Positions 55,969-64,000 of a stretch of 64,000 nt of DNA are shown in pieces. The notes under the pieces are model-generated. The model was given only the letters and a program-made list of their open reading frames with translations, was not told the origin of the DNA and made no database searches. Made by a program: the position numbers and the translations under genes. Each line of letters opens with the position of its first letter. The first letter of the stretch is position 1. Location of the stretch: contig JABCZI010000007.1 in the NCBI GenBank assembly GCA_013289765.1, positions 1 through 64,000 on the forward strand. Direction: 5' to 3'. The stretch is from Acidobacteriota bacterium (GTDB lineage Bacteria; Acidobacteriota; Terriglobia; Terriglobales; Acidobacteriaceae).

Positions 55969-57344
55969 GGCTTTTCCGGCACCCAGGACCAACGGAAACC
56001 TACGGTTACTACCTTCTGTGGAGCAATAGTGATGGCGCTTCCGTGAGTTTCCAGGTAGCGAAACTGTCCGAAGACGGACAAATTTCGAGTAGTAGACCAG
56101 GCTGCTTCAAATGAGGCCATTTCTCCCGACAAATTCTGCGCACCAAAAAATTGCTGTTGGAGATAGCTACCGGTCGCAGTCAGGTTAAGACGGGTTCCAA
56201 GCTTTCTATCGACGCGCAGGTTGTAATGATTATTGAAACCGTTCCCGATTACTCCCGCGAAAACATCGCTGCGGTTAAACGAAAAAGCGACTCCTCCGTT
56301 GCGCGTCTCCCGTGCCACTTGTACAGAGCCCTGCGCGGTCGTTCGCCACGGCCCGGATCTCGTACCAGGATTCGACCAACCGGGACCAGCCGAGACGGAA
56401 AGCCTCAGGCTCTGCGCGAGCGTGTGCGACCATCCGAAGCTAGCTGTATGAAATGTGGCAATGCCCAATGCATTGTCCGATGCAAATTGCGCACGATAGT
56501 CGTACTTTGCTTCGATAGAGTCCCGCGGCCCAAGGACTCGATTGAAACCGACGCCGGCAGTTGCGCTCTCACTATTTTCGACCGGAATTTGTGTAGCCTG
56601 CCCGGCTGTAACCGAACCCGAGAGCCGCACGAAACTGTCCTCAGCGTGAAACTCCATGGTGGAGTGCTCGCTGACGCGGTGGTGCAGCGAACCACTGATG
56701 GTGTTCAGCAACAGACTTCGGCTCTGCGAGAGAAATGGTGTCGAAAGCGCCACCCCGCCCGCCTCATTCACTGACAATGAATTTCCCTGAATAGAGCTCT
56801 GCAAGTTAGGTGAGTATCGGAAGTGCTCGGAAATATTGAGGCTCCAACTCGCGCTCAGGCGGCGCTGAGCTTGAAAGTCGGTCGCATTCCCGGTCCAATT
56901 CTGGAACGTAGATTTCGGGCTCACAAAAATCGAAGGCTGATACTGTAAATCCAGGTTCCACCTGGAGCCGCGCAGCGAATACACAACCAGGCCACTGAAA
57001 GAGGTGAATTCCGTGCCCTGCGCCGACGATGTCAGCCCCGGATTGCTGTCGTACCCCTGAAACCCGCTGAATGAAAGCAGCGAAAAACGACCGATCCGAA
57101 ACGGACTAGTCACCACTCGTAGCGGCAGATTGGAATCAAGGCTTAGCGGCAAAGGCATGAGTGCATCGTCGGCCGACGGAACGGAGGAATCGACTTGCCC
57201 CCGGAGATCGATCTCGCCCTCCTGGCCTTTGGAATACACCGCGAGTGCCATTACCGTTAACAGTCCGCCCACGAACCACCCTCTCGTCCCTCGAAGGAAT
57301 CTCTTGATCAACTCGTCCGCGATATTTCTTTTCTGCTGGTGCAT
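55965..57344 (-). CDS. XrtA-type outer-membrane beta-barrel protein
   Basis: The 459-residue protein has a signal-like N-terminus (hydrophobic segment about 23-40 after a basic stretch), then about 14-16 amphipathic strands with the outer-membrane pattern (FSGLVVYSLRGSRWNLDLQYQPSIFV, LSWSLNISEHFRYSPNL, LNLTATGSYLQQQFF, LSVFGQFRYLETHG) and ends WVPEKP. It resembles the outer-membrane barrel commonly found in XrtA-type EPS loci (TIGR03016-like). It may be the outer-membrane conduit for the polymer beside Wza. The gene lies 21 bases after the Wza-like gene and overlaps the TPR lipoprotein gene by 4 bases. Confidence 0.78.
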   Translation of the reverse strand: MHQQKRNIADELIKRFLRGTRGWFVGGLLTVMALAVYSKGQEGEIDLRGQVDSSVPSADDALMPLPLSLDSNLPLRVVTSPFRIGRFSLLSFSGFQGYDSNPGLTSSAQGTEFTSFSGLVVYSLRGSRWNLDLQYQPSIFVSPKSTFQNWTGNATDFQAQRRLSASWSLNISEHFRYSPNLQSSIQGNSLSVNEAGGVALSTPFLSQSRSLLLNTISGSLHHRVSEHSTMEFHAEDSFVRLSGSVTAGQATQIPVENSESATAGVGFNRVLGPRDSIEAKYDYRAQFASDNALGIATFHTASFGWSHTLAQSLRLSVSAGPGWSNPGTRSGPWRTTAQGSVQVARETRNGGVAFSFNRSDVFAGVIGNGFNNHYNLRVDRKLGTRLNLTATGSYLQQQFFGAQNLSGEMASFEAAWSTTRNLSVFGQFRYLETHGSAITIAPQKVVTVGFRWSWVPEKP

Positions 57345-57365
57345 TGCAGGATACGGAAGCCACCC

Positions 57366-58271
57366 CTAAGGGACGACAATCGTATCTCCGGGTTCAACTC
57401 GGATATTCTGTTCTGTCTTCCTGCCTCGAATCGCTGCATCGTAATCAAAAGGAAATCGAATCTCCTGGTCTCCACGTTTGCGAAGCAGGTAGATTTTTTT
57501 TCGTTTCGCGAAGTCCCTCAGTCCACCCGCGCCGGCTAGAACTTGCAGAACAGTCATCGAACCATTGATCGGTACCGTACCCTCTCTCACCACTTGGCCG
57601 ATCAGATAAATCTTGCGGCTGTTGATCTGGTTCACAGTAACGGAAACCTGCGCCATCGTGATGAACGGCCTGAATTTCTCCTCCAGCAGTTTCTGCAGTT
57701 GAGCCGGTTTCATTCCGACAACATTGATCTCCCCCACTAACGGGACAGTAATTTTGCCGTCCGGGCGAACAACCGCAGTGCCGGAAAGATCCTTTTCTTT
57801 CCAAACGGTGACGGTTAAAACGTCTTCCTCGCCGATTATGTAGTCTTCTGGAGTGGGTTGGATATCTTCTCGCCTCACCAAGCGGTCGAGATTCGGAGAG
57901 TTTGGATTCAAAAGGACAGGAAGAGCGCCGCGTGGCCGAACAGCTAGTTCTTCGTTGGAGTCAGGTGGAAAATCTTCAAGCGCAGGTGGGAAAGTAGAAA
58001 CGCGATCGTTGAGTTGAGTTGCAGCCCTAACCTCAGGCTGGTTCGCCGGTAGATCGGAAGTATGATCGGAGGTAGGACCCTCGTTCGGCGCGGCGCTGCC
58101 GGACGTTGCCGGAGGATTCTCCGTCCTCCCTCGGTTCGCATTCTTTGCAACTTCGGTCTGGCCGCCTGTCGGAGCTTTCGCAGGGTCGTTATCATGGTCG
58201 TGATTTTGCGCGACTGCTACGTTGAGAAGCAGCACCAAGAAAACTGGACTCAATGACTTTTTCCCGCGCAT
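57366..58271 (-). CDS. Wza-like polysaccharide export protein
   Basis: The 301-residue protein has a short signal peptide (to about residue 21, ending NVAVAQ; no lipobox Cys, unlike E. coli Wza). A ~110-residue Pro/Asn/Glu-rich spacer follows. The polysaccharide-export domain (about 142-215: DYIIGEEDVLTVTVWKEKDLSGTAVVRPDGKITVPLVGEINV) is followed by one SLBB domain (about 222-290: KIYLIGQVVREGTVPINGSMTVLQVLAGAGGL). A single SLBB is the XrtA-type form. It should form the periplasmic/outer-membrane export ring. It is the first gene of the leftward EPS operon, with GGAAGG just before ATG 58271 and a promoter candidate ~235 bases upstream. Confidence 0.93.
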   Translation of the reverse strand: MRGKKSLSPVFLVLLLNVAVAQNHDHDNDPAKAPTGGQTEVAKNANRGRTENPPATSGSAAPNEGPTSDHTSDLPANQPEVRAATQLNDRVSTFPPALEDFPPDSNEELAVRPRGALPVLLNPNSPNLDRLVRREDIQPTPEDYIIGEEDVLTVTVWKEKDLSGTAVVRPDGKITVPLVGEINVVGMKPAQLQKLLEEKFRPFITMAQVSVTVNQINSRKIYLIGQVVREGTVPINGSMTVLQVLAGAGGLRDFAKRKKIYLLRKRGDQEIRFPFDYDAAIRGRKTEQNIRVEPGDTIVVP

Positions 58272-59004
58272 AGACCTTCCAAACTACCAAACGGAATTAC
58301 TTTTCCCGGGCGGCTGACGTGCCGCACGGATCAGAATCGGGCAATTCAAATTGAAAAACGTTCTCGACTTTCATACACTCAGCCGCAAATGAGTCCTCTC
58401 TTGATACGACTGCTATTTATCGAGCCATACTTTCGAGAGGGATTGGTGACTTCTGAGAGCTAGACGCCCAAATCATTGTTCGTCCAAATGCCTTTAGCAG
58501 CGGCCATTTTCGAGGAGCCGCGTGCTGATGTCAAGCTTCTCCATTTTTTCATCCGCATAAGAGATCTAGCAGAATCTCAATGGTTCTTCGCAATCTCACT
58601 TGTCGCTAAGTGCTTGTGGCGCTGGCAGCTAACGTGAACTTGGCATCGATTTCCGATGCCCCTTTTCCTGCATTTTCAAGCCTGGATGTCCGAGCCCAGT
58701 CGTCATCTTTTGATCTGGCGTTCACGCACTGTTAATACAAACGTCGTCGCACCTTCTGTTTTTCCCTCGCTGCTCCATTTCATCGTCGCTGTCTCACCCT
58801 TCTTTCCGAATCGGTGATCAAGGCGGTCATCGCGGCCAACAAATCTGAATTTACAGAACGCTTCTGCGTAAGAAACGCGGAAAGTATATCCATTTGTTCA
58901 TTTGACGGTGGCGTGGTTGTAACAGCGGAATGCTAGAGTCGCTGCACTCTTAAATCAGACCAAGATGTTATTGGATACGAGACTTATCCCAGAGGTGTCG
59001 CCCA
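58272..59004. other. Long divergent regulatory region of the EPS locus
   Basis: This 733-base non-coding stretch separates the Wza-like gene from the divergent deacetylase gene. It must contain promoters for both. The only candidate seen is the minus-strand pair at 58506-58534. No CRISPR, tRNA or convincing open frame was found. The length leaves room for regulator sites, such as those of a response regulator or sigma54 activator, but none could be identified. Confidence 0.5.
58506..58534 (-). promoter_or_regulatory. Candidate promoter of the EPS operon
   Basis: On the minus strand a perfect TTGACA (58534-58529) is followed by 17 bases and GAAAAT (58511-58506), which matches four of six of the -10 consensus. 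It would give a ~235-base leader before the Wza-like gene. Assigned by eye, with no experimental support. Confidence 0.35.
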
Positions 59005-60093
59005 ATGAACTCTGAAACCGCTACGCGCTCAAGCCTAGGGTCTTCCTGTTTGGCTGGCGCGATGGAGCAAAGAGAAGTTCCCAGGCACGAATACGATGAC
59101 TTTCAGGCTTCCGCAGCCGGAGTTGATGGTGCCGTTGTAGACGCCGTCAGCGTGGATTTAGAGGACTATTACCACGTTGAGGCTTTTGCTTCTCGAATCT
59201 GTCGGGCGGGATGGGGAACCTTTGCTTCGCGCATCCGGCAAAATACGAAGCTTACTCTGGATGTTTTGGATCGAAGTAAGTGTCGCGCCACCTTTTTCAT
59301 TTTGGGCTGGATTGCCGAGCGCGAACCAAAGCTGATCCGCGAATTGGCTCATGCGGGTCATGAACTGGCCTGCCATAGCCACTTTCATCGTCCGCTTCAT
59401 ACGCTGCGCCCGTCGGAATTTCGCGCCGATTTGGTGCGATCACGTGATGCAATCGAAAATGCGACGGGTGTCCGCGTAGTGGGGTTCCGTGCCCCGACTT
59501 TTTCAATCACGAACAAATCACTTTGGGCGCTTGAAATCCTCGCGGAAGAGGGATTTCTGTACGATTCCAGCATCTTTCCGATTCACCACGATCTCTATGG
59601 AATGCCGGAAGCTCCGCGCTGGGGTCATCGGATGCGCCTGCCCTCCGGCCAGGCCATCTGGGAGATTCCTCCCTCAACCGTGCGCATAGGGAAGATGAAT
59701 ATCCCATTTGGTGGCGGCGGTTACTTAAGATTGCTGCCGATGCCATTCACCCGCTGGGCAATCCGCAGAACTCATCGCCAAGACAGACAGCCGGTCGTAG
59801 TCTATTTCCACCCTTGGGAGCTTGATCCGGATCAACCTAGGCTCACTGGTAGTTGGAAATCCAGGCTGCGCCATTACACGGGCTTACACAAGACAGAGAA
59901 TCGGTTGCATGAGATCCTGTCGCGAGGGCGATTCCAGCCCATGATTAATCTGGTGCGGCGACTCGAAACACAAGTGCGGCCGCTGGTTGAATCCGTCGCC
60001 GATGTGGTCCTGCCTCGTTTTGAACACGGTGTGGCTGAACATTTACATATACCAGCGACCGAGGAAATGCTCAAGATGGGCCAGTCAGCCTAG
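59005..60093 (+). CDS. XrtA-type polysaccharide deacetylase (TIGR03006-like)
   Basis: The 362-residue protein is a NodB-type deacetylase. It carries VDLEDYYHVE near residues 50-59 (first metal-binding Asp), CRATFFILGWIAEREP, LACHSHFHRPLH (His pair) and APTFSITNKSLWALEILAEEGFLYDSSIFP. The C-terminal third (FGGGGYLRLLPMPFTRW, VVVYFHPWELDPDQPRL) is the DUF3473 extension of the XrtA-associated group. It probably removes acetyl groups from EPS amino sugars. The N-terminus has ~45 residues before the first motif, longer than usual, so translation could start further in (ATG codon 20). AGAGGTG lies nine bases before ATG 59005. The gene is divergent from the EPS operon and is the only typical XrtA gene on this strand. 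Confidence 0.88.
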   Translation: MNSETATRSSLGSSCLAGAMEQREVPRHEYDDFQASAAGVDGAVVDAVSVDLEDYYHVEAFASRICRAGWGTFASRIRQNTKLTLDVLDRSKCRATFFILGWIAEREPKLIRELAHAGHELACHSHFHRPLHTLRPSEFRADLVRSRDAIENATGVRVVGFRAPTFSITNKSLWALEILAEEGFLYDSSIFPIHHDLYGMPEAPRWGHRMRLPSGQAIWEIPPSTVRIGKMNIPFGGGGYLRLLPMPFTRWAIRRTHRQDRQPVVVYFHPWELDPDQPRLTGSWKSRLRHYTGLHKTENRLHEILSRGRFQPMINLVRRLETQVRPLVESVADVVLPRFEHGVAEHLHIPATEEMLKMGQSA

Positions 60094-60372
60094 CGTTTTA
60101 CCCTTGCGTTCGATTCAAGTGTGCAAGTCTGAGTAACTGAGGAAAAACGGGACCTTGATCGGTTCAAATTTACATTTTGTTTATCTTGTTGTCATCGTAG
60201 CACTACATAACATAATTTAAGCTCCGCCTCGCGTTGGTTCGCACTCGTCGTTCCCAGACTGGCAGATCAGACAATTCTATTTGTGACATGAATTGAGGGT
60301 TGGCTAATTCTGTAAGTGTGCCTTGTAAATCAGACTCATCCAGTTTAGTAGAAGGGCAAGAAAGGAGCCATC
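60094..60372. other. Intergenic region before response regulator gene
   Basis: About 280 AT-rich bases contain the promoter candidate at 60189-60216 and the ribosome-binding site AAAGGAG at 60361-60367. No other feature was recognised. Confidence 0.4.
60189..60216 (+). promoter_or_regulatory. Sigma70-like promoter for response regulator gene
   Basis: TTGTCA (60189-60194) and CATAAT (60211-60216) are 16 bases apart and match five of six consensus positions each. It would leave a leader of about 155 bases. Assigned by eye. Confidence 0.5.
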
Positions 60373-61110
60373 TTGGGATTAGTTTTCGTTGTAGAAGGTG
60401 GAACCGATGTTGGGCGAGTCGCACAACGTTGTTTGGAATCCGCAAACTTTGCGGTCCGCGTGCTTTCCGTTGAAAGGAACGTCATTCAGCAGGCTGCGCA
60501 GGTTCGTCCAGCGGCGATTTTGATCGATGCGTTAGCATCGAAAGGTCGCGGGCTAGAACTCTGCACCCAGATTCGGGCGAATTTCTCGCTGGCGAGAACC
60601 CCGGTGATTCTGCTTGCAGTCCACGCTTCGGAAGAGCAACGGATACAGGGTCTAGAGTTGGGTGCCGACGACTACATCACGGGCCTCCACAGCGCGCCCG
60701 AGCTTGTGGCACGCGTGCAGGCGGTGATCCGTCGTTTCGCGCGCACACTCCCCTGGCAAAACGAATCTTCCCTTGGGACCCTTTCCTCTTTTTCCTCTTT
60801 CTTGCCGGGGACGGGTTCGATTAAGACCGGAGACATCGAGATCGACCCTTCAGCCATGAGGTTTATGATTCGCGGAGGCGAGATCGAAGTTACAAGTCTG
60901 GAATTCCGTCTAATATATTACCTTAGCTTCAACCGCTCCAGGGTCTTCTCCCGCGACCAGCTTCTGGATGCAGTCTGGGGCACACAATTTGGGAGCCCGC
61001 GATGTGTCGACGCGTGCGTTCGGCGACTCCGGCGAAAGATTGAACCGAATTTGACCAAGCCCACCTATCTGAAGACGGTCCGAGGAGCGGGATACTGCCT
61101 GGCAGCATAA
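60373..61110 (+). CDS. OmpR-family response regulator with degenerate receiver domain
   Basis: The 245-residue protein has a receiver-like domain (about 1-120) and a C-terminal OmpR/PhoB winged helix (about 145-245: FRLIYYLSFNRSRVFSRDQLLDAVWG and RRKIEPNLTKPTYLKTVRGAGYCL). The receiver keeps Asp52 (ILIDALAS), the usual phosphoacceptor. It lacks other key residues: the second acidic residue near the N-terminus is Gly9 (VVEGG), the Thr/Ser switch position is Ala82 (LLAVHA), and the invariant Lys is Gly104 (DDYITGLHS). Regulation by phosphorylation is therefore doubtful, as in other atypical receivers. No histidine kinase gene is nearby. Start is TTG 60373, five bases after AAAGGAG. It may regulate the EPS genes around it, an inference from position. 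Confidence 0.88.
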   Translation: MGLVFVVEGGTDVGRVAQRCLESANFAVRVLSVERNVIQQAAQVRPAAILIDALASKGRGLELCTQIRANFSLARTPVILLAVHASEEQRIQGLELGADDYITGLHSAPELVARVQAVIRRFARTLPWQNESSLGTLSSFSSFLPGTGSIKTGDIEIDPSAMRFMIRGGEIEVTSLEFRLIYYLSFNRSRVFSRDQLLDAVWGTQFGSPRCVDACVRRLRRKIEPNLTKPTYLKTVRGAGYCLAA

Positions 61111-61153
61111 AACTGCAAGGACATCATTCAGCGTCGAAAGGGAAGTGTGGCTA

Positions 61154-62164
61154 CTAATTTCCCGTCGAGTGCCAACGCGCCGATGCGTTCCCAGCATCAC
61201 CTCGCGGAATATCGCCAGGACGACTTCTGTTGTAAACGGCTCTTAACCCCGCTAGCATTCGCGGCGAAAGACAACTCATTGCATAGTAGCGCAGATATCC
61301 CAAGTTAGTCGGCCATTGCCGGAGCGCTTGTCGCATAAGACGACGCGCATTCTCATGGTCCCCTTCGGCAAAGCAGGCATACGCCAGCGCTACATAAGGT
61401 TTGGAGAGTCGCTGGCGAACCCTGTGACTGCCTAGCTCTTCAAATATTTCAGGATACAAATCCACAATTTTCTTGAGCACCAAAAATTCCCACGGTACAC
61501 CTTGTTGCAGTTGCTTGCCCCATGTCCTCGTGCCTTGAGCTGAATGCTGCCGGTAAAGCACAAGCGGTTCGTCAACATAGCCTAATTCGAAATTACGGGC
61601 GAGACGTAGGAAGAGGTCATAGTCGTCCCCCATCCGTAGGGTTTCGTCGAAGCCACCGACAGTATCAAGGCACGACTTTCGAATCAGAACCGCACTAGTC
61701 TGAAACAATGTCTCGGCAAACATTTGTGGAAAGATTCGACCGCTTGGCATCGTTAGATTGCGGGAAACCTTCACACTCTCCTCGATGATCCCGGTGTCAT
61801 CGAATGTCTTCATGTCGGTATAAACCAATCCGCAAGCCGGATGGTTTTCTAGATAGTCCATTTGCCGCTCAGTCTTGGTTCGAACCCACAGATCATCAGA
61901 GTCGAGCAAGGCGATCCAGTCGCCCGTTGCGCGCGCCAGGCCGGTGTTGCGCGCCACAGGAGGACCGGCATTTGTTTGCCGTATATATCGAATCCGTCCC
62001 GCATAGCGAGCCAAGGCCTGTTCCGTACCGTCGGTGGAACCATCGTCCACAACGATCACCTCATGAACGGGGTAGGTCTGTGTCAGCACGCTTTCTACGG
62101 TGTCCCTAATATAGTGTTCGCTATTGAAGGTCGGGACGATTGCCGTGATCCGGGCGGACGCCAT
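61154..62164 (-). CDS. GT2-family glycosyltransferase
   Basis: The 336-residue protein has the GT-A fold of family 2. It starts ITAIVPTFNSEHYIRDTVESVLTQTYPVHEVIVVDDGSTDGTE and carries GPPVARNTGLARATGDWIALLDSDD, the DxD-type metal/donor site. A later FDETLRMGDDYDLFLRLARNFELGY is the usual acceptor-side (ED-type) motif. The C-terminal ~90 residues are helical with no motif I know. It probably adds a sugar to a lipid-linked or extracellular glycan precursor. The ATG overlaps the upstream TAA by one base (TAATG), so it is coupled to the flippase gene. With the flippase and the partial phosphatase-fold gene it forms a second leftward set, converging on the response regulator gene. Confidence 0.92.
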   Translation of the reverse strand: MASARITAIVPTFNSEHYIRDTVESVLTQTYPVHEVIVVDDGSTDGTEQALARYAGRIRYIRQTNAGPPVARNTGLARATGDWIALLDSDDLWVRTKTERQMDYLENHPACGLVYTDMKTFDDTGIIEESVKVSRNLTMPSGRIFPQMFAETLFQTSAVLIRKSCLDTVGGFDETLRMGDDYDLFLRLARNFELGYVDEPLVLYRQHSAQGTRTWGKQLQQGVPWEFLVLKKIVDLYPEIFEELGSHRVRQRLSKPYVALAYACFAEGDHENARRLMRQALRQWPTNLGYLRYYAMSCLSPRMLAGLRAVYNRSRPGDIPRGDAGNASARWHSTGN

Positions 62165-63660
62165 TACTCAATCGTCCTTCCCTGAGCGTTTTCCGCCCAG
62201 CCAAATCTTCCCCACACGCTTCCTGCGACTTGCCGCAACCGGCTGGTCTCGGACTTGTCGAGATATCCAGACACCAGAATTAGAAGTACAAATCCGACGA
62301 GAACGAATCCTTTCAGCAGGATCGCCACAGGCACCGAACCAGCGCTAATAAGAGTAGACAAACAATAGGCAACAATGGCAGCACCGAGTGGAACTAGAAC
62401 CTTAGACAACATATACGGGATGTGATAGGCATGTTGTGAAAAGACATACGCGAGAACTGCCATCAGTAAGAAGCTTAAAGCCGTGGCCCAAGCCGCCCCC
62501 ATCGCGGCGAAGCGTGGGATTAACAAGACATTCAACCCAATGTTCGCAACGGCGCATATCGCTCCCATAAGACCGAGATAGTATGTCTTCTTGCTGATAT
62601 AGATGCCACTTTGAAAGTAATAGCCTATTCCGTAGAACAGATAAGATAGTGCAACCACCGGAACAACTTTGTAGGCGTTATGAAACTGGAGTGGGGCAAT
62701 CACAGAAATGACTTCTTTTATGACAAGAGACATGCCCAGAGCAACCGCGCACATCAGCAGAGTGAAATACCCGGCAATTCTGGAAAAGACAGGGCCGGCG
62801 TCTTCGCGCTTGGCAACTTCATACATTCTCGCGCCCCATATCATCATGAACGGCTGAATCAGCAGGAAGCTCAACATGTAGCCGAATTTGTAGCCTAGCG
62901 CGTACACTCCCACGGTGGCTAGGTTGCTGTAGTGTTGCAGGAAAAAACGGTCTGCGAAGTTCAGCTCGAACGCAGAAAAGCTCGTCACAATCAGCGGTAG
63001 TCCAAACGCAGCGAGCGCCCTGAATTTGATCAAGTTAAAATGGAATCCGACCTGGCTTACGGTGAGAACGGTCAAGACGGTCGTCACCAGGATGTTTGAT
63101 ATCAGACTGCCGAGGAGAATGCCGATGACTCCGGTCTTCATGACCGCCAGGAGATAAATGTTGAGAGCCAGTCCAACTACCAGAGACACAGTATTCATCG
63201 TCACGATCGAAGAAGACCGCTGGCGTGCACGCAGATAGCTGAACGATACACTGTTGATGCAGGTGAAGAACAAATTGCATGCGATTACCTGTACAAGGCG
63301 GAAGAACTCGGGAGACTTCAGAATTAGGCGCGAAACATCACGCGCCCATATTAGCCCGAAGACAGAGACAACTGCGGCTGCCGCTGAGGTAGCAATCAAC
63401 GCGGTACTGACTGCCTCATTGCGGTTCTTGGAATCTTCGTACTCGTAGTAGTGGCGAACGAGGGAAGCGTTCATCCACATGTTCAAAAGCAAACCTATCA
63501 GCGAGACGCTTAAGTCCAACAGTTCCAAAGTGCCGTAATCCGCGGTCGTCAGGTAATGCGTATAAAAAGGAATGAGCAGGAAGCCCACAGCCTTGTTTAG
63601 GATGTTTCCCAGGCTGTATACGGACCCGTGCTTCAGGAGTTTTTTAATTTCTTCCAACAC
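62164..63660 (-). CDS. Wzx-like oligosaccharide flippase (MATE/MVF superfamily)
   Basis: The 498-residue protein has 12 or more hydrophobic helices and the typical Wzx/polysaccharide-biosynthesis start (KHGSVYSLGNILNKAVGFLLIPFYTHYLTTADYGTLELLD). It is a member of the multidrug/oligosaccharidyl-lipid/polysaccharide flippase superfamily, and would move undecaprenyl-linked repeat units to the periplasmic face. No Wzy polymerase is recognised in the window. Start is GTG 63660 with a weak ribosome site. It follows the partial gene at the right edge by 32 bases and overlaps the GT2 gene by one base. It could serve the EPS locus or a separate glycan. Confidence 0.9.
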   Translation of the reverse strand: MLEEIKKLLKHGSVYSLGNILNKAVGFLLIPFYTHYLTTADYGTLELLDLSVSLIGLLLNMWMNASLVRHYYEYEDSKNRNEAVSTALIATSAAAAVVSVFGLIWARDVSRLILKSPEFFRLVQVIACNLFFTCINSVSFSYLRARQRSSSIVTMNTVSLVVGLALNIYLLAVMKTGVIGILLGSLISNILVTTVLTVLTVSQVGFHFNLIKFRALAAFGLPLIVTSFSAFELNFADRFFLQHYSNLATVGVYALGYKFGYMLSFLLIQPFMMIWGARMYEVAKREDAGPVFSRIAGYFTLLMCAVALGMSLVIKEVISVIAPLQFHNAYKVVPVVALSYLFYGIGYYFQSGIYISKKTYYLGLMGAICAVANIGLNVLLIPRFAAMGAAWATALSFLLMAVLAYVFSQHAYHIPYMLSKVLVPLGAAIVAYCLSTLISAGSVPVAILLKGFVLVGFVLLILVSGYLDKSETSRLRQVAGSVWGRFGWAENAQGRTIE

Positions 63661-63692
63661 TGAGGTCTCACGCGAGTCTCAATCAGGACTTG

Positions 63693-64000
63693 CTACTCCA
63701 CGTAGCCAAGATCCCTGAGACGCTGTTCAATCATTTCGGCTTCGGATTCCAGATACTGCACGGGTTCGTGCGAGACCGTGTTATCAACCTCTTCATATTG
63801 GATTTTTCGGGAAACTAAGAAGATTTCCTCCAAAACCCGACCATCCATATCGGTCGGAACGGGAAGGCCAAGAGAGTGCAACACGGTAGGGGCCATATCG
63901 ATCAGGAAGGGAGAGAACTTCGGGAGCGTTGTCTTCACGCCCTCTCCTTTCAGGAAAACCACACCATTATGACGGTGCACGCCTTCGCTGGTGGCTTGAG
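63693..64000 (-). CDS. C-terminal part of an alkaline-phosphatase-superfamily phosphodiesterase (partial)
   Basis: This is the last ~102 codons of a leftward gene whose start lies beyond the right edge; the frame is still open at 64000. The text EGVHRHNGVVFLKGEGVKTTLPKFSPFLIDMAPTVLHSLGLPVPTDMDGRVLEEIF matches the end of type I phosphodiesterase/nucleotide pyrophosphatase-like proteins (alkaline phosphatase superfamily), including the late metal-binding His-x-His-type segment and the DMAPTVL helix. The substrate cannot be told from this end. It lies 32 bases upstream of the flippase gene and is probably the first visible gene of that leftward set. Confidence 0.75.
   Translation of the reverse strand, partial: QATSEGVHRHNGVVFLKGEGVKTTLPKFSPFLIDMAPTVLHSLGLPVPTDMDGRVLEEIFLVSRKIQYEEVDNTVSHEPVQYLESEAEMIEQRLRDLGYVE

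Noticed and set aside
35884-58271. PEP-CTERM sorting signals in EPS-locus proteins
   Set aside because: No C-terminus ends with PEP, a hydrophobic helix and an Arg cluster. The Wzz C-terminal helix lacks PEP and basic residues after it.
58272-59004. Sigma54 (-24/-12) promoter for the deacetylase or EPS operon
   Set aside because: TGGC occurrences (for example near 58650 and 58910) lack GC at the required spacing. No match to TGGCACG-N4-TTGC was found by eye.
1-64000. tRNA/rRNA genes and insertion sequences
   Set aside because: No cloverleaf-like segment with conserved T-loop text, no rRNA signature and no transposase or integrase motif was noticed on either strand. A covariance-model scan would be decisive.

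Overview
The window looks like a chromosomal segment from an acidobacterium, most likely a Koribacter/Terriglobales-type member of the Terriglobia. The evidence is the combination of an Oar-like TonB receptor with a carboxypeptidase-regulatory N-terminus, a Ser/Thr kinase fused to a TolB/PD40-like propeller, very large Ig-repeat lipoproteins, a small secreted protein of a type expanded in Acidobacteria, and a mid-GC base composition. This placement is inferred from gene content only. No rRNA, tRNA, CRISPR array, transposase or integrase was seen.

Layout. (1) 1-7.1 kb holds regulation and signalling genes: a decayed EF-Tu-domain-like fragment, a PilZ (c-di-GMP) protein, a small secreted protein, an FHA-GAF-sigma54 activator and a membrane Ser/Thr kinase. 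(2) 7.1-19.5 kb holds a 1796-residue repeat lipoprotein, then a leftward group: a pseudopilin-like protein, a TMTC-like membrane protein with TPRs, an exported alpha/beta-hydrolase-fold protein and a large exported PBP-like protein. (3) 19.7-30.5 kb is a rightward set: Oar-like outer-membrane receptor, two lipoproteins and a coiled-coil porin. (4) 30.6-35.6 kb is one giant exported protein (YetA/rhamnogalacturonan-lyase-like, Ig and Kelch-like parts). (5) 35.9-58.3 kb is a 22-kb, tightly packed leftward exopolysaccharide (EPS) locus of the XrtA/exosortase-associated type. (6) 59.0-64 kb has a divergent XrtA-type deacetylase, an atypical OmpR-family regulator, and a second leftward set (GT2, Wzx-like flippase, partial alkaline-phosphatase-superfamily protein) that runs off the right edge.

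How the EPS genes fit together. The Wza-like export protein, outer-membrane barrel, PrsT-like TPR lipoprotein, Wzz/GNVR chain-length protein and CpsD-like kinase form the export and length-control machine. FemAB-like and GNAT proteins, two XrtA-type glycosyltransferases, another GT4, asparagine-synthase-like amidotransferases, an ATP-grasp ligase, a CapK-like adenylating enzyme and two polysaccharide deacetylases would build and decorate the sugar. Most of the usual XrtA companion genes are here, but neither an exosortase nor a protein ending in a PEP-CTERM signal is visible.

The most noteworthy items are: an asparagine synthetase collapsed in frame to its first ~42 and last ~60 residues, beside a second synthetase that has lost its glutaminase cysteine; the decoration module that may attach amino-acid-like groups to the polysaccharide; an exported propeller gene coupled by ATGA overlaps inside that module; and an undescribed-looking ~500-residue module present twice in one lipoprotein and again in another.
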